Source: Conus ventricosus (taxonomy: Eukaryota; Mollusca; Gastropoda; Neogastropoda; Conidae). From it: 64,000 nucleotides of DNA. The stretch is from the NCBI GenBank assembly GCA_018398815.1, contig CM031595.1:133991386-134055385 (forward strand), written 5' to 3'. The notes beneath the pieces are model-generated. The model did no database searches. It worked only from the letters and a program-made list of their open reading frames with translations, and was not told where the DNA came from. A program made the position numbers and the translations under genes. The stretch's first letter is position 1; each line of letters opens with the position of its first letter. Below are positions 30,619-41,588 of this stretch, piece by piece.

Positions 30619-33600
30619 ATGGATAATACAATATTCCATTGGAATATCCGTGGTCTAAATTCCAACTTCGAGGAGCTGCAGCTTCTGTGTCAGTCTTTTA
30701 AACCTTCTGTCGTGGCTCTTCAAGAAACTCAACTTCAAAGCCAGAAGACCTTTACTCTTTCTGGCTTTAATATTCTTTCGAAACCTGCACAACCATCCAC
30801 GTTGGGACTGTCGGGCGGTGTTGCCCTTCTCCTACACAAAACTTTGTTGTATAGTCCTGTCACTCTGTCTACCTCCCTTTTAGGCTGTAGCTGCGAGAGT
30901 CACTCTCCACAAGGGCTGTGACAATCTGTTCTCTTATCTCTCACCTTCTGTCCCGGTTTGTCGTCAGGACCTTGTCAGTCTGATAGAGGAACTCCCCCGA
31001 CCTTTTTTGCTGTTGGGTGACTTTAACGGTCACAACCCTCTTTGGGGTAGTACCGGTTCGTCATCCAGAGGTCTGCTGATTGAGGATGTCCTTTCGGATT
31101 TGGATTGTGTTGTCTGAACGACGGATCTGCAACTTACCTCCATTCTTCCACAGGTTCACTTTCGTGTTTAGATTTGTCGGTTTGTGATCCCTCGCTGGTC
31201 CTGGACTATGAGTGGTCTGTCCATGACGATCTGCACGGAAGTGACCATTTCCCTGTCCTTCTACAACCTGTAATAACTGAACACGTCTCTGTCTCTCAGC
31301 ATTTAAATTATAAGAAAGCAAATGGGATCTATTTGCAGCCACTGTTTCTAAGGAGTTCCAGGACACTGATTTTTTTCAGAGTCCTGACCCAGCTGAATCA
31401 CTGACTAACACTATGATTAAATGTGCTAAGACCTGTATTCCAGTGTCTTCCAATAAACTTCAAATGCCAAAAACACCCTGGTTCGATTTAGAATGCCAAC
31501 AAATTTCCAAAGTTAGAAAACGGGCTCAGCGTCAGGTTTTACCAACGACCTTCGGGTCCCCAAAGCTCGAGCCCATCAAAAAACTCCGTGCCAAATCAAG
31601 ACACACTTTTAAAATTAGTAAACGTCGGTCCTGGAGAAGCTTCTGCTCCGGCTGACATCAAAAACTTCTAAGAAAAAAGTGTGGAACATCATTAAGAAAA
31701 TCAAAGGGAAGAACACCTGTCCCACTGTGAACCATCTCAAGTTTTCGGATTCTTTAATAAACAGAGAAAGAAAGCAGTTGCTAATCTGCTTGCTTCAACC
31801 ATTGAAAAGAATTCCTCTCTTCTAATAAATCGGTCACTTTTGTCAAAAACAAAGCCCTAAAAGAAAAATCGCCCTGCAACTTTTCATCCGACAACATGGA
31901 AGCTACAATCTTCCTTTCACATTAAACGAGCTGAAATCTGCCTTACTCTCTTGCAGCGATTCCTCTCCAGGTATAGATGACATTACATTATCAACTATTG
32001 AAACATCTTCCGCAAGAAAGGTCTGAACATCTGTTACAGGTATACAACCACGTGGGGACTACAGGTTGCTTTCCACCCTCTTGGCGGACAGCCCTCATTA
32101 TTCCCCTCCCCAAACCTGGAAAAGATCTGTCTAATCCATCTAACTACCGTCCCATAGCTTTGACCAGCTGTGTCTGTAAATTGATGGAAAAAATGGTCAA
32201 TGCTAGGCTCATGTGGAAAACTCGAAACCGATGGCCTTTTGGCGAAAGAACAGTGTGGTTTCCGCAAACATCGTAGTACAGTTGACCCTTTGATTCGTCT
32301 GGAATCTACACTTAGGAACGCTTTTTTAAACAGACAGCATGCAGTGGCAATTTTCTTTGACTTGGAGAAGGCCTACGATACCACCTGGAAGTCGGGGATA
32401 CTTCATGATCTCCACGATCTGGGTTTTCGAGGTCATCTTCCTCTTTTTATTCAAAAATTTTTTTTGGCAGAACGACAGTTTCAGGTCGGGTTGGCACCAC
32501 TCTCTCTGATGTCCACGAGCAGGAGTTGGGTGTTCCACAGGGGAGCATACTGTCTCCTGCCCTCTTTAGTATTAAAATCAACAACATTGTGAAATCAGTT
32601 CAGCGGGGTTCAGACTGCTCATTGTTTGTGGATGATTTTGCTGTCTACGCAACTGGAAGCCTGTACCCGAGTGTCCAGCGCAGGCTCCAGCTTTGCGTAG
32701 ATAAAATCCATCGATGGGCGGATGAAACGGTTTCACCCTTTTTTGCTACAAAAACCCAATGTATTCACTTCCATAACTTCCGTCAGTTTTTTTTCCCGAT
32801 CCGGAACTTCAAGTAGGGAAATCTCCCATTCCAGCTGTTAAAGAGGCCAAATTTCTGGGAGTCATTTTTGACCAAAAACTTAACTTTCTCAGCCATATTA
32901 AAAACCTCAAAAACTGCTTGCAAAAGGCACTGAATATTCTGCGGGTCGTAGCAAAACACGACTGGGGCGCTGATAAGAAACTTTGTTGCACCTCTACAGA
33001 GCCCTGGTCCGTTCTAAACTGGACTACGGTTGTGCTGTGTACGGCTCCGCAAGATCATCTTACCTCAAACTCTTGGACCCTATCCACATCAAGGGCTTCG
33101 TCTTGTCTTGGAGCGTTCCGCACCACCCCTGTGTACAGCCTGTACGCAGAGGCAGGTGAACCTTCACTGTCCAATCGCAGGCTGAAACTGTCTTTGAATT
33201 ATTATATCCGACTGTTTCAGAACCACAGAATCCTGCCTATGACTGTGTTTTTGACCCTCCGTTTCCAAAGTAAGTTTGAAAATAACCGAAATGTATTCCG
33301 CCGTTTGGGCTTCGTATGCAGCCTCACGTGCGGAATGCAGGTATAGACCTGGGAGTAGTTTCCGATTTTTCCAAGTTTCCGGATCAACCTCCATGGACCT
33401 TTTTCACACCAGAGATTCGTTTTGATCTCGCAGCTTTCCGTAAGGAGTCTACCAGCTCTCTGGCGTACAAGGCTTTGTATGCCGAGCTCTGTTCCAAATT
33501 CCCATCCTATCAAAAAGTTTTCACTGACGGTTCCAAGTCTGAGGATGGAGTGGCTGTGCAGCCTACTGCCCTGGGGCTCCTTCTCAGATATTGTTGGAAC

Positions 33601-34330
33601 ATATACATTCAGATGCTTCTGTCTATTCTGCTGAACTTACTGCTCTAGTACTGGCTTTGAAGATAATCTCCCATTCTTCGAGGAGGGACTTTATGGTTCT
33701 GTCGGATTCGCTGTCAGCTTTTTGGAGGCCATAGCTGGCCGCAACCCTTTAGCATCCAGAACTTTTTTTTTTTTTTGAACTTTTTAGCAAGTTGAAGGCG
33801 GACGGTTACAACATTACTCTTGCTTGGGTTCCTGGCCATGTTGGCATCGGCGGGAACGAAATGGTTGATCGTTTAGCCCAAAAACGCCACAAGGAGAGAA
33901 ACTGTCCAACACTTATATCCCTGCTCAGATGTGAAACCTAAAATTAACGATTATGTGAGAGACCTCTGGCAGGAGGATTGGAACACACAGACGAATAACA
34001 AACTCTTTCAATCCGTCCAAACCTTAAAGACTTCCTCCCTTACGTCGGGTGGTTCGTAAAGAGGAAACGGTTCTGTGCCGGCTGCACACCGGCCATTCGT
34101 ATTTTACCCATTCTTACCTTTTAAAGAGTGAAGAAGCTCCGTGGTGCATTCCATGTCATGCACCACTCACAATGAAACATGTTCTTTTAGAGTGTTGGGA
34201 CTTGCACGATGTGAGACACAAACATTTTTTACAGCGGAGTCCATGAAGATCCTGTTCAGGGATGTCCCCGCTGCTGAGAGTGTGATCCTTGGGTTTTTGA
34301 GAGGAAATTAACATTTTTCATCTGATTTGA
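30619..34330 (+). pseudogene. ORF2 (EN-RT-RNase H) of copy 3
   Basis: ATG 30619 opens a clean endonuclease start (NTIFHWNIRGLNSNFEELQ). Subsequent motifs are LDLSVCDPSLVLDY (about 31165), GSDHFPVLLQP, RPIALTSCVCKLMEKM (about 32150), FFDLEKAYDTTW (about 32355), GVPQGSILSPALFSI (about 32526), FVDDFAVYATGS and the RNase H block GHVGIGGNEMVDRLA (about 33835). At least eight frameshifts are seen, and the last codons differ from the family (an extra CTGAGAG near 34273). The TGA stop is at 34328-34330. A dead copy unless the indels are sequence errors. Confidence 0.87.
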
Positions 34331-34535
34331 TATTTTACGAAGAAGGATTTGTAACAAAGTTTCATGGTTCTCGTTGTAGACGAGGGCTTTTAACGAGATG
34401 TGTGAAACGGTTTTTTTTGTTTCTTTTTTTTTTTTTTTTTTTAAATGGACTGGTGAGTTGATTTTAACGTGGTGACAGCCCTGGTGTGGCCCTCTGCGGT
34501 CGGCTTGGGCGATATAAGCAACATTATCTTATCTT

Positions 34536-36435
34536 CTCATAAACATTTGTCTTAGCGCATTCAATACCGCTTTGCTAACACATCCACCTATATGTTATCT
34601 GTGGTTAGTATACCGGGAATGCCACATTACTTCATTCCTTATGTACGGGTTTTTTCCCCTCGACCTTTAGTTCTAATTATATTCTTTCACTTCAAACTTC
34701 CGCACATTTAAATATCCTCCTCTTAGCCAAGTTCACATAAAAGAATCTTTGCGAAAATAAAAATCAAATTAAAAGGAAATCCTCCCGTTTCCGGGAACTG
34801 AAAACACAAAAGTGATGAAACCATGAATATCTACAAACAAAACAACTACTCAGCCCTCCAGATTTCCATTACTTTACACGCCTCACCTTGAACAAAAACA
34901 GGACGACTACAACAATGGACGACACCCTCAGTCGCCGGGACAATGCCAGACAGCCAACGCCCTGGTTACATGCAGAAACCGCGCCTGAACACCAGACACC
35001 GTCAGTCATAAGGACATCGCGCGCGGACACACTGGCGACACCCTCAGTAGCCGGGTCACTGCCAGACAGCCAACGCCCTGGTCGTGCAGAACCCGCTCGC
35101 TGAACACCGAAACACCGCAGTCAAGACGCGGACGAAACACTGGACGCACCCTCGTCGCCGGCGACACTGCCTGACAGCCAACGCCCTTGGTACGTGCAGA
35201 ACCCGTCGCCTGAACACCGAAACATCGACAGTCTTCTACCTGGTAGCAACCTTCAAAAGTCGATCGAGGGCATACCACCAACCCCTGCCCCAACGGCCAG
35301 GAACAAACTGAGCAGGGCCAACCCAAACCTTCGTGGATAAGGCCTCAGTTCGTTACTAACTTGCAGGGGACACAACCACGGACACTCCGTGTTCACCTCG
35401 GGGAAACTCACAAGACAGCACTCACATTCCGGAGTTCCAATTCACATCGGAAGAAACTCCAGTTTCACGTGCGTTTTGTTTACACAGTAACCCTCACTAT
35501 TCCGACGAGCTGACACTCTCTCCTCCACCTCCAAGAGTTAACAGGTTTAAGCATAATTCCTGCAGGATTCACGCACTTCACGGTCACTCCACCTGGCCGG
35601 GACGGTACACCCCCAAAAATTGTCCCCGAGGCCCGTGCATTTTTCGTGCGTGACAGGGTCCCTAAGGGAAAAATTGTAAACTTGCTTCTGTGAACTGGTT
35701 CTTATTGAAAACTTGACGCATTCTGCAGAGGTTTTGTGGGGTCATGTGAAAGATATGTTTGTGTAGGTATTGTACTACCTTAATAAAAAGGTTGACATTG
35801 TTCTCCCGTCAGCAGGGGGTTGTCTAATAAGAGAATTTAACATTCTGCTTGGACATGGTTTTTATGAAAAAGGCATTCTGAAGTGAATAGCACAACCTAA
35901 GGGTGAACCGATCAAAATCTCTCTTCAGTCTGTTTTTCTTCATTTTTAACCCTTATCTTTTTCCCCATGAATGCCTTGAAAAAAAAATCACAGGAACACA
36001 TATGGTGTATTTGCACCTGTATGGAATGCAGTTTAGTTCTTTCAGGGTCACTTTTTTTGTTTCTTTCTTCCCTTTGGGATGGCGGTGTCCCCAATTTCCT
36101 AAGGAGCTCAACATTTGTTTGACGATGTGAATTTCCCTACCAATTAATACAGCTTTTTTCCGAGTTCAACACTTGTTTTATAAAATTTGATTACTATACT
36201 CGTTATCATCAATTATCCAATGCTCCCAAATGACATCTAGTGTCGGACAGTCACTCTTTGGCTGCTGTCAGTTTATGTATGCAAGAGGGGGGCTGTGAAA
36301 AAAGTGTTTTATAAACCTTCATTTATTTTCCTTGTTATGGTCACTGTAGACACTGTTTACTTTTTGAATTTGATTCCGTGAAATAAATCGATTCATATGT
36401 AGTGCACCCACTTGGGTGGAAAATTTGATTCTGTT
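34536..36435. other. 1.9 kb of non-element DNA between copies 3 and 4
   Basis: No supported gene and no similarity to the LINE family. It includes a GC-rich triple tandem repeat (34921-35235), then AT-rich DNA. It is either host sequence brought in with the neighbouring copies or part of another unrecognised element. It lies inside the block bracketed by TCCATGAAGAT, which needs explanation. Confidence 0.6.
34921..35235. repeat. Three tandem copies of a 107-116-bp GC-rich unit
   Basis: Each unit starts with GACACCCTCAG(T) or close to it (34921, 35037, about 35143) and contains GCCAGACAGCCAACGCCCTGG followed by CAGAACC and CCTGAACACC. The copies are about 85% alike, so it is an old minisatellite. 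Confidence 0.8.
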
Positions 36436-37116
36436 TCCCCCCCGGGGGTTGCGACCTTGTCGGGTCGGGGGGCTTTTGCGTGGGCCAGTGATCCTTTTTT
36501 TGTGGCGGGGGGTCAATCTTTTGGGGAAGGGTGGTTTTTTCACAGCTTCTAGGCCCGAGAGGTGCAAAAGCGTTTGGCCAAGGGAACGTGGTAAGGAGTT
36601 GTTTTCCCCTGGTAGGGCTTCCCCGTCAGAAGGCTAAGGGTGAGGGCCGATAAAGTAACCCCCTTTCTTTTCTTGTTTTTTGCCCCCTTATTTGGCCCTT
36701 TTTTTTTCTTCGTCTCCCCTTCAAGTCTTTTTTCACTCCTTTTTTCTCTGTGGTCTCCTTGATCCGCCGCGTTTTCCCTGCTGCACCTGGTCGGGGGGTG
36801 GATCCGGGGATTTAGAGGGCCCGCTCTCAACACATCACTTTGGCTCGGACCTCTCCAGACAGGGGGTCACTTTGGCCCGGGTTACTAATCGGTCCCCCTT
36901 TTGGGGGGGGGTCAAAACAGGCATTTCCCCGGTGGCCAAGGTAACCCCTGCAGTGTTCAAACTTTTGTTCCCGGGAGTTGAACATGATCAGGGGGGATAG
37001 GGTTGGTAGGTTTTTGTCTGTTGTATGTCTCTCCTGAAGCCTGGAAGGGGTCAAGACATTGGTTTCTTGGCCCTGGCCCTTAGTTGGACTCCAAGGGGGG
37101 GGTGGGTAAGGGAGAG

Positions 37117-38429
37117 ATGAAGCATAAAAAATTAACTATGGCTTTCTCAAAAAACATCCCCCAAAAAAGAAAGGGAAAGGCAGCATCCCCTATTTCAGGG
37201 ATTTCGATTCTGACAGCGATTCGGATAGGGGAGATACGACAGAAGACAGGTTTCTGGGCTTCCTGGCTCATGATGGAAGGGGCGGAGCGGGGAAAGCCCC
37301 CTTTCAGCTCTGAGCCCTTTTGCTATCCAGAAGGGCTTTCAAGGTCTAGCAGGTGACCCTCAGTCCGTCAAAAGGTTGAGGAATGGCCGTTTCTAATTCA
37401 ATATCGAAACTAAAAAGCAATCTGAACAGCTGTTGAGAGCAACAAAATATTTGGGCAGGGAGATCAGGGTGACTCCTATAAACAGTTAAATTTCGTCAAA
37501 GGTTGGATTTGCTGCAGAGATCTATCAGGTGTCTCAGAGGGAGAAATCAAGACGGAACTGGCGTCTCAAGGTGTGCGAGGTGCGCAGGGTGACGGTAAAG
37601 AAAGGTTCAGAGCGAGGGCCACCAACACCTCTTCTGACGTTCTGCAACCCTGTGCGCCTCCGGTCATCAAAGTCGGTTACCTAAATGTTTATGTTCAGCT
37701 GATGTGCCGTCCCCGTTGAGGTGTTTTCCGATGCCAGGTTTGGCCATGTCAGAGACCCCTGTTCTGGGCAGGAGGTGTGCGGTGTTTGCTGCAAGGCAAC
37801 CATGATGGGCCGTGCAAAGTCCGGCACATTGTGCTAACTGCGGTGGCGACCATCCCTCCTCTTCAAGAACTGTCCTCTTTGGATTCAAGGGAAACCACTA
37901 TACAACGCATCAAAACAAAAAAGAAGATCTCCTTTTTTGAGGCCGCAAACAGGTTGTGGGCAGTCAGACGCCCACAGCATCTTCATATGCTTCGGCCGTA
38001 AAGAAAATTCCCACTGGTCAGTCTGCTGTCAGACTGATGAATTCATATTTTCGAAGACATTGCAAGGAAGAACTGTCAGCTCTGGTGGAAGCAGGTTCCA
38101 CCACCTCCCAACCCAAAGTGAATGCCCCTGGTGAGGCAAAAAATCGCCACCCCAGACTGCCCAGCAGTTACTCCATCTGCTGCGGGGCAGAATAAAAAAC
38201 CAGCACACCGCAACTCGAACCCCTCTGTCCAGTGCCCGTGCGGGCAAGGGAGTTCAATCCAGTGTGGAGATGGTGGGAGATGAGGAAGAAACCTCCACCG
38301 TCTCCCAAATCCAGACCTTCTTCACCTGTTGGCAAGTCTGCCAGCAGGCCTGAAGACCAACACAGTCCAGTGAAACTACATAACAAATTCACTCCATTGG
38401 AAGCAGACGTTGAAGAGGAGATGACCTGA
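37117..38429 (+). pseudogene. ORF1 (CCHC gag-like) of copy 4
   Basis: ATG 37117 (MKHKKLTMAFSKN) is equivalent to the ORF1 starts of the other copies. The zinc-knuckle region is present (about 37735-37870) but badly shifted; one cluster (VCGVCCKATMMGRA-type frame) has lost codons. Single-base losses occur every 50-100 bp. It ends VEEEMT, TGA 38427-38429. Confidence 0.8.
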
Positions 38430-38525
38430 TCTCTCTCCTTTTCGCCCTCTGCACCATGGATAGTACAATATTCCATTGGAAATATCCGTGGTCTAAATTC
38501 CACTTCGAGGAGCTGCAGCTTCTGT

Positions 38526-38530
38526 GTCAG
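38526..38530 (+). repeat. Target-site duplication GTCAG around the 1485-bp insert
   Basis: GTCAG precedes the insert and recurs at 40016-40020. The uninterrupted sequence in copy 2 (about 25012-25020) reads CTGTGTCAGTCTC with a single GTCAG. Confidence 0.9.
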
Positions 38531-39167
38531 TGTCACGAGTTTGTCACGAGGCCTACGACGTTTGACCCATCTAGGGTGGCGGAATTATTCACGTGTTTAT
38601 TGTCGTTGCTGTTGTCGTGTATCCGTCCCTTAATGTGGCTTGTGGTGCGGTTGCACCTTGGTTGGTGTAGTTCAGCTCAACTTCGGTTTGCTTTCTCTCT
38701 CTCTCTCTCTCTAATTCCACTGCCCGTGCTATTCATCCTGCGGGTTCACGGGTGGCTGGTACCTTTCTCTCGAACTTGCTGTCTATCGGCCTCTCGCCTG
38801 TCTTTTTACCTGTCGCACTGTGCTTCATTTCTTTTAGCTTGAAGTATGCTCACTCTGTGACGTAGCGTGGCATGTTGGCCGCCATCGCTGAGGGAGGTTA
38901 GCTCTTCACTCGAGCGGAAGATGTCTCTGGGAGCGCCTGCTCCGGTCTTGGTTCTTCACCGTATCATCGAGGGTACAGTCAGTATCTTCAAGTCCTACAG
39001 TCGGCCTGTAGGAGAGGGACATCACTTCTTCTTTCTCCGCACCTGTGCCTCTGTCCTCTCGACTGGACAGAGGGCAGAGAGAGTCGTTTGACCCGCCTCT
39101 TCTGGGTCACCACGGGTAGCTGCTACGTTTCCCTCCCCCCTCCCGGGGGCTTCACTGGAGTACGACT

Positions 39168-39372
39168 GGATGGTGCTACGTGCTGGTTGAGGCCACGCTC
39201 TGGCTGAGACCACGGACTGGATTGTGCCACGTGCTGGTTGAGGCCACGCTCTGGCTGAGACCACGGGACTGGATGGTGCCCGTGCTGGTTGAGGCCACGC
39301 TCTGGCTGGGACCGCGGACTGGATGGTGCACGCGCTGGTCGAGGCCACGCCCTGGTCGGGACGTGGACTGGT
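39168..39372. repeat. About four tandem copies of a 51-bp unit
   Basis: Units share GCTGGTTGAGGCCACGCTCT, GGCTGAGACC and CGGACTGGATGGTGC with small changes. ORFs through it are repeat artefacts. Confidence 0.88.
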
Positions 39373-39449
39373 AGAGGAGCCCGCCGTCTTGACTGGCCGG
39401 CCCTGACCCCCCCCATCCAGGACCTCCAGTAACAGCGCCTCGTTTTCCT

Positions 39450-39450
<1 letters not shown>

Positions 39451-39500
<50 letters not shown>
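39451..39500. repeat. Long poly-C run
   Basis: About 49 consecutive C residues, an extreme homopolymer and a likely site of length error in the assembly. Confidence 0.9.
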
Positions 39501-39503
<3 letters not shown>

Positions 39504-41588
39504 GACGCGCTCTTCACTGCCTGCTTGTGAGTCGAGGGTGTCGGCTTTGAGCGACTCCCTGCGAGAACCGACCCGGCTCGGAGCACCTAGTGCGACAGGG
39601 TGCTCCAGTAGACTTGACAGGGGCAGGGGGTGTGGACGCACTCCATGGTGTTAGAGGGATCGATGCTGGAAATGTTTCTTTATAATTGTGTATATGTCAT
39701 ACGTGCTGAAATGCTGTAATTGTGATTGTGTACGTCGTATGGTGAAATGTTTATTTATAATCGTGCATGTTGTGTGTGTTGGAGTGCTTGATTGTGATTG
39801 TGCATGTTGTGTGCGTTGGAATGCTTGATTGTGATTGTGCATGTTGTGTGTGTGTTGGAATGCTTATTTATTATTGTGTGTGTTGTGAATAAATGGGGTG
39901 TTGTATCGTAATCTTTATTGTGTGGTCTCTTGCGGGGCGTGTGAGGTCAGTCACTCCCTTCACTCCCACCTAGACCGATCCTGTCAGGGCAGACCTCCAG
40001 GGGTCGGTCGTGACAGTCAGTCTCTAAAACCTTCCGTCGTGGCTCTTCAAGAAACTCAAATTCAAAGCCAGAAGACCTTTACTCTTTCTGGCTTTGATAT
40101 TCTTTCGAAACCTGCACAACCATCCACGTTGGGACTGTCGGGCGGTGTTGCCCTTCTCCTACACAAAACTCTGTTATATAGTCCTGTCGCTCTGTCTACC
40201 TCCCTTCAGGCTGTAGCTGCGAGAGTCACTCTCCACAAGACTGTCACAATCTGTTCTCTTTATCTACCTCCTTCTGGTTTGTCGTCAGACCTTGTCATTG
40301 ATAGGAGAACTCCTCGACCTTTTTGCGTGGGTGACTTTAACGGTGAATCTCTTGGGGTTGTCAGTTCGCAAAGGTTCTCGGGATCCTTTATTTGATTGTT
40401 CCGAATGTTCCGCATCACGTGCGGAATGCAGGTATAGACCTGGGAGTTTTTCCCGATTGTTCAAGTTCCCGGATCAACCTCCATGGACCTTTTTCAACAG
40501 AGATTCGTTTTGATCTCGCAGCTTTCGTAGGAGTCTACCAGTCTCTGGCGTACAAGCTTTGTATGCGAGCTCTTCCCAAATTCCCTCTATCAAAAGTTTT
40601 CACTGACGGTTCCAAGTCTGAGGATGGAGTGGCTGTGACAGCCTATGCCCTGGGGCTCCTTCTCAGATATTGTTGGAACTTACATCAGAGTTCTGTCTAT
40701 TCTGCTGAACTTACTGCTCTAGTACTGGCTTGAAGATAATCTCCCATTCTTCGAGGAGGGGACTTTTGGTTCTGTCGGATTCGCTGTCAGCTTTGGAGGC
40801 CATTGCTGGCCGAAACCTTCAGCATCCAGAACTTTTTTTTTTTTTTGAACTTTTTAGCAAGTTGAAGGCGGACGGTTAAAAACATTACTCTTGCTTGGGT
40901 TCCTGGCCATGTTGGCATCGGCGGGAACGAAATGGTTGATGTTTAGCCAAGAACGCCACAAGGGAGAGAACTGTCCAACACTTATATCCCCTGCTCAGAT
41001 GTGAAACCTAAAATTAACGATTATGTGAGAGACCTCTGGCAGGAGGATTGGAACACACAGACGAATAACAAACTCTTTCAGATCCGTCCAAACCTTAAAG
41101 ACTTCCTCCCTTATCATCGTCGGGTGGTCGTTAAAGAGGAAACGGTTCTGTGCCGGCTGCACACCGGCCATTCGTATTTTACCCATTCTTTACTTTTTAA
41201 AGAGTGAAGAAGCTCCGTGGTGCATTCCATGTCATGCACCACTCACAATGAAACATGTTCTTTTAGAGTGTTGGGACTTGCACGATGAGGAGACACAAAC
41301 ATTTTACAGCGGAAGTCCATGAAGATCCTGTTCAGGATGTCCCGCCTGACGTGATCCTTGGGTTTTTGAGAGAAATTAACATTTTTCATCTGATTTGAGA
41401 TTTTACGGAAGAAGGATTTTTAACAAAGTTTTGGTTCGTTTGTAGACGATGTCATTTAACGAGATGTGTGAAAGTTTTTTTGTTTTTTTTTTTTTAAATG
41501 ACTGGTGAGTTGATTTTAACGTGGTGACAGCCCTGATGTGGCCCTCTGCGGTCGGCTGGGCTATAAGCAACATTATCTTATCTTATCT

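Larger units (their letters stand above)
28551..34535 (+). mobile_element. I/Nimb-like non-LTR retrotransposon, copy 3
   Basis: Full length (5985 bp), from CCCTCCGGGGGG to ATTATCTTATCTT at 34535. It has the leader, ORF1, ORF2, a 3' UTR with a long T-run (about 34425-34442), and the AGCCC/GGGCT stem block. Shared variants (TTTTGATCTCGCAGC, CCTTAAAGACTTCC, GGCCATGTTGGCATCGG) group it with copies 4 and 5 and separate it from copies 1 and 2. It is followed by non-element DNA, not by a TCCATGAAGAT duplication. Confidence 0.92.
38531..40015. mobile_element. 1485-bp solo-LTR-like insertion
   Basis: Ends are TGTCACGA and TCGTGACA, an 8-bp inverted repeat with TG...CA termini, flanked by the 5-bp duplication GTCAG. 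These are LTR features. It contains a polyadenylation signal AATAAA at 39888-39893, a 51-bp minisatellite (39168-39372), a long poly-C run (about 39451-39500) and a 46-bp TG-rich repeat (about 39720-39870). No protein domain is visible. The best reading is a solo LTR left by recombination of a larger LTR retrotransposon; a non-autonomous DNA element is the alternative. Confidence 0.7.
38456..41398 (+). pseudogene. ORF2 remnant of copy 4 (endonuclease start and RNase H only)
   Basis: Begins MDSTIFHW at 38456. After the 38531-40015 insert, endonuclease sequence (VVALQETQIQSQKTFTLSG, LGLSGGVALLLHKTLLYS) runs to a GDFNG-equivalent at about 40340. The C-terminal endonuclease and the whole RT are deleted, joining at about 40355-40410 to sequence before RNase H. 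RNase H (GHVGIGGNEMVD near 40905) and the terminal cysteine motif follow, with TGA at 41396-41398. It cannot make RT. Confidence 0.85.
36436..41588 (+). mobile_element. I/Nimb-like non-LTR retrotransposon, copy 4 (internally deleted, carries a solo-LTR-like insert)
   Basis: A degraded 5' end (CCCCCCGGGGGTTGCGACC) opens it. Leader and ORF1 (to 38429) have a much higher indel density than other copies. ORF2 starts at 38456, is interrupted at 38531-40020 by a 1485-bp insert plus its 5-bp duplication, continues to about 40355 in the endonuclease, then jumps to the region just before RNase H. The 3' UTR ends in TTATCTTATCT at 41588 and copy 5 begins with the next base. No 3' target duplication is visible. 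Confidence 0.88.

Noticed and set aside
34536..36435. Simple 3' transduction by copy 3 as a firm explanation of this segment
   Set aside because: The segment is followed by the 5' end of another full LINE, not by a tail and duplication; recombination or misassembly explains it equally well. Reported as an open question.
39123..39641. 172-codon minus-strand ORF with a glycine run
   Set aside because: It is produced by the 51-bp minisatellite and the poly-C run inside the solo-LTR-like insert; no independent evidence of coding.
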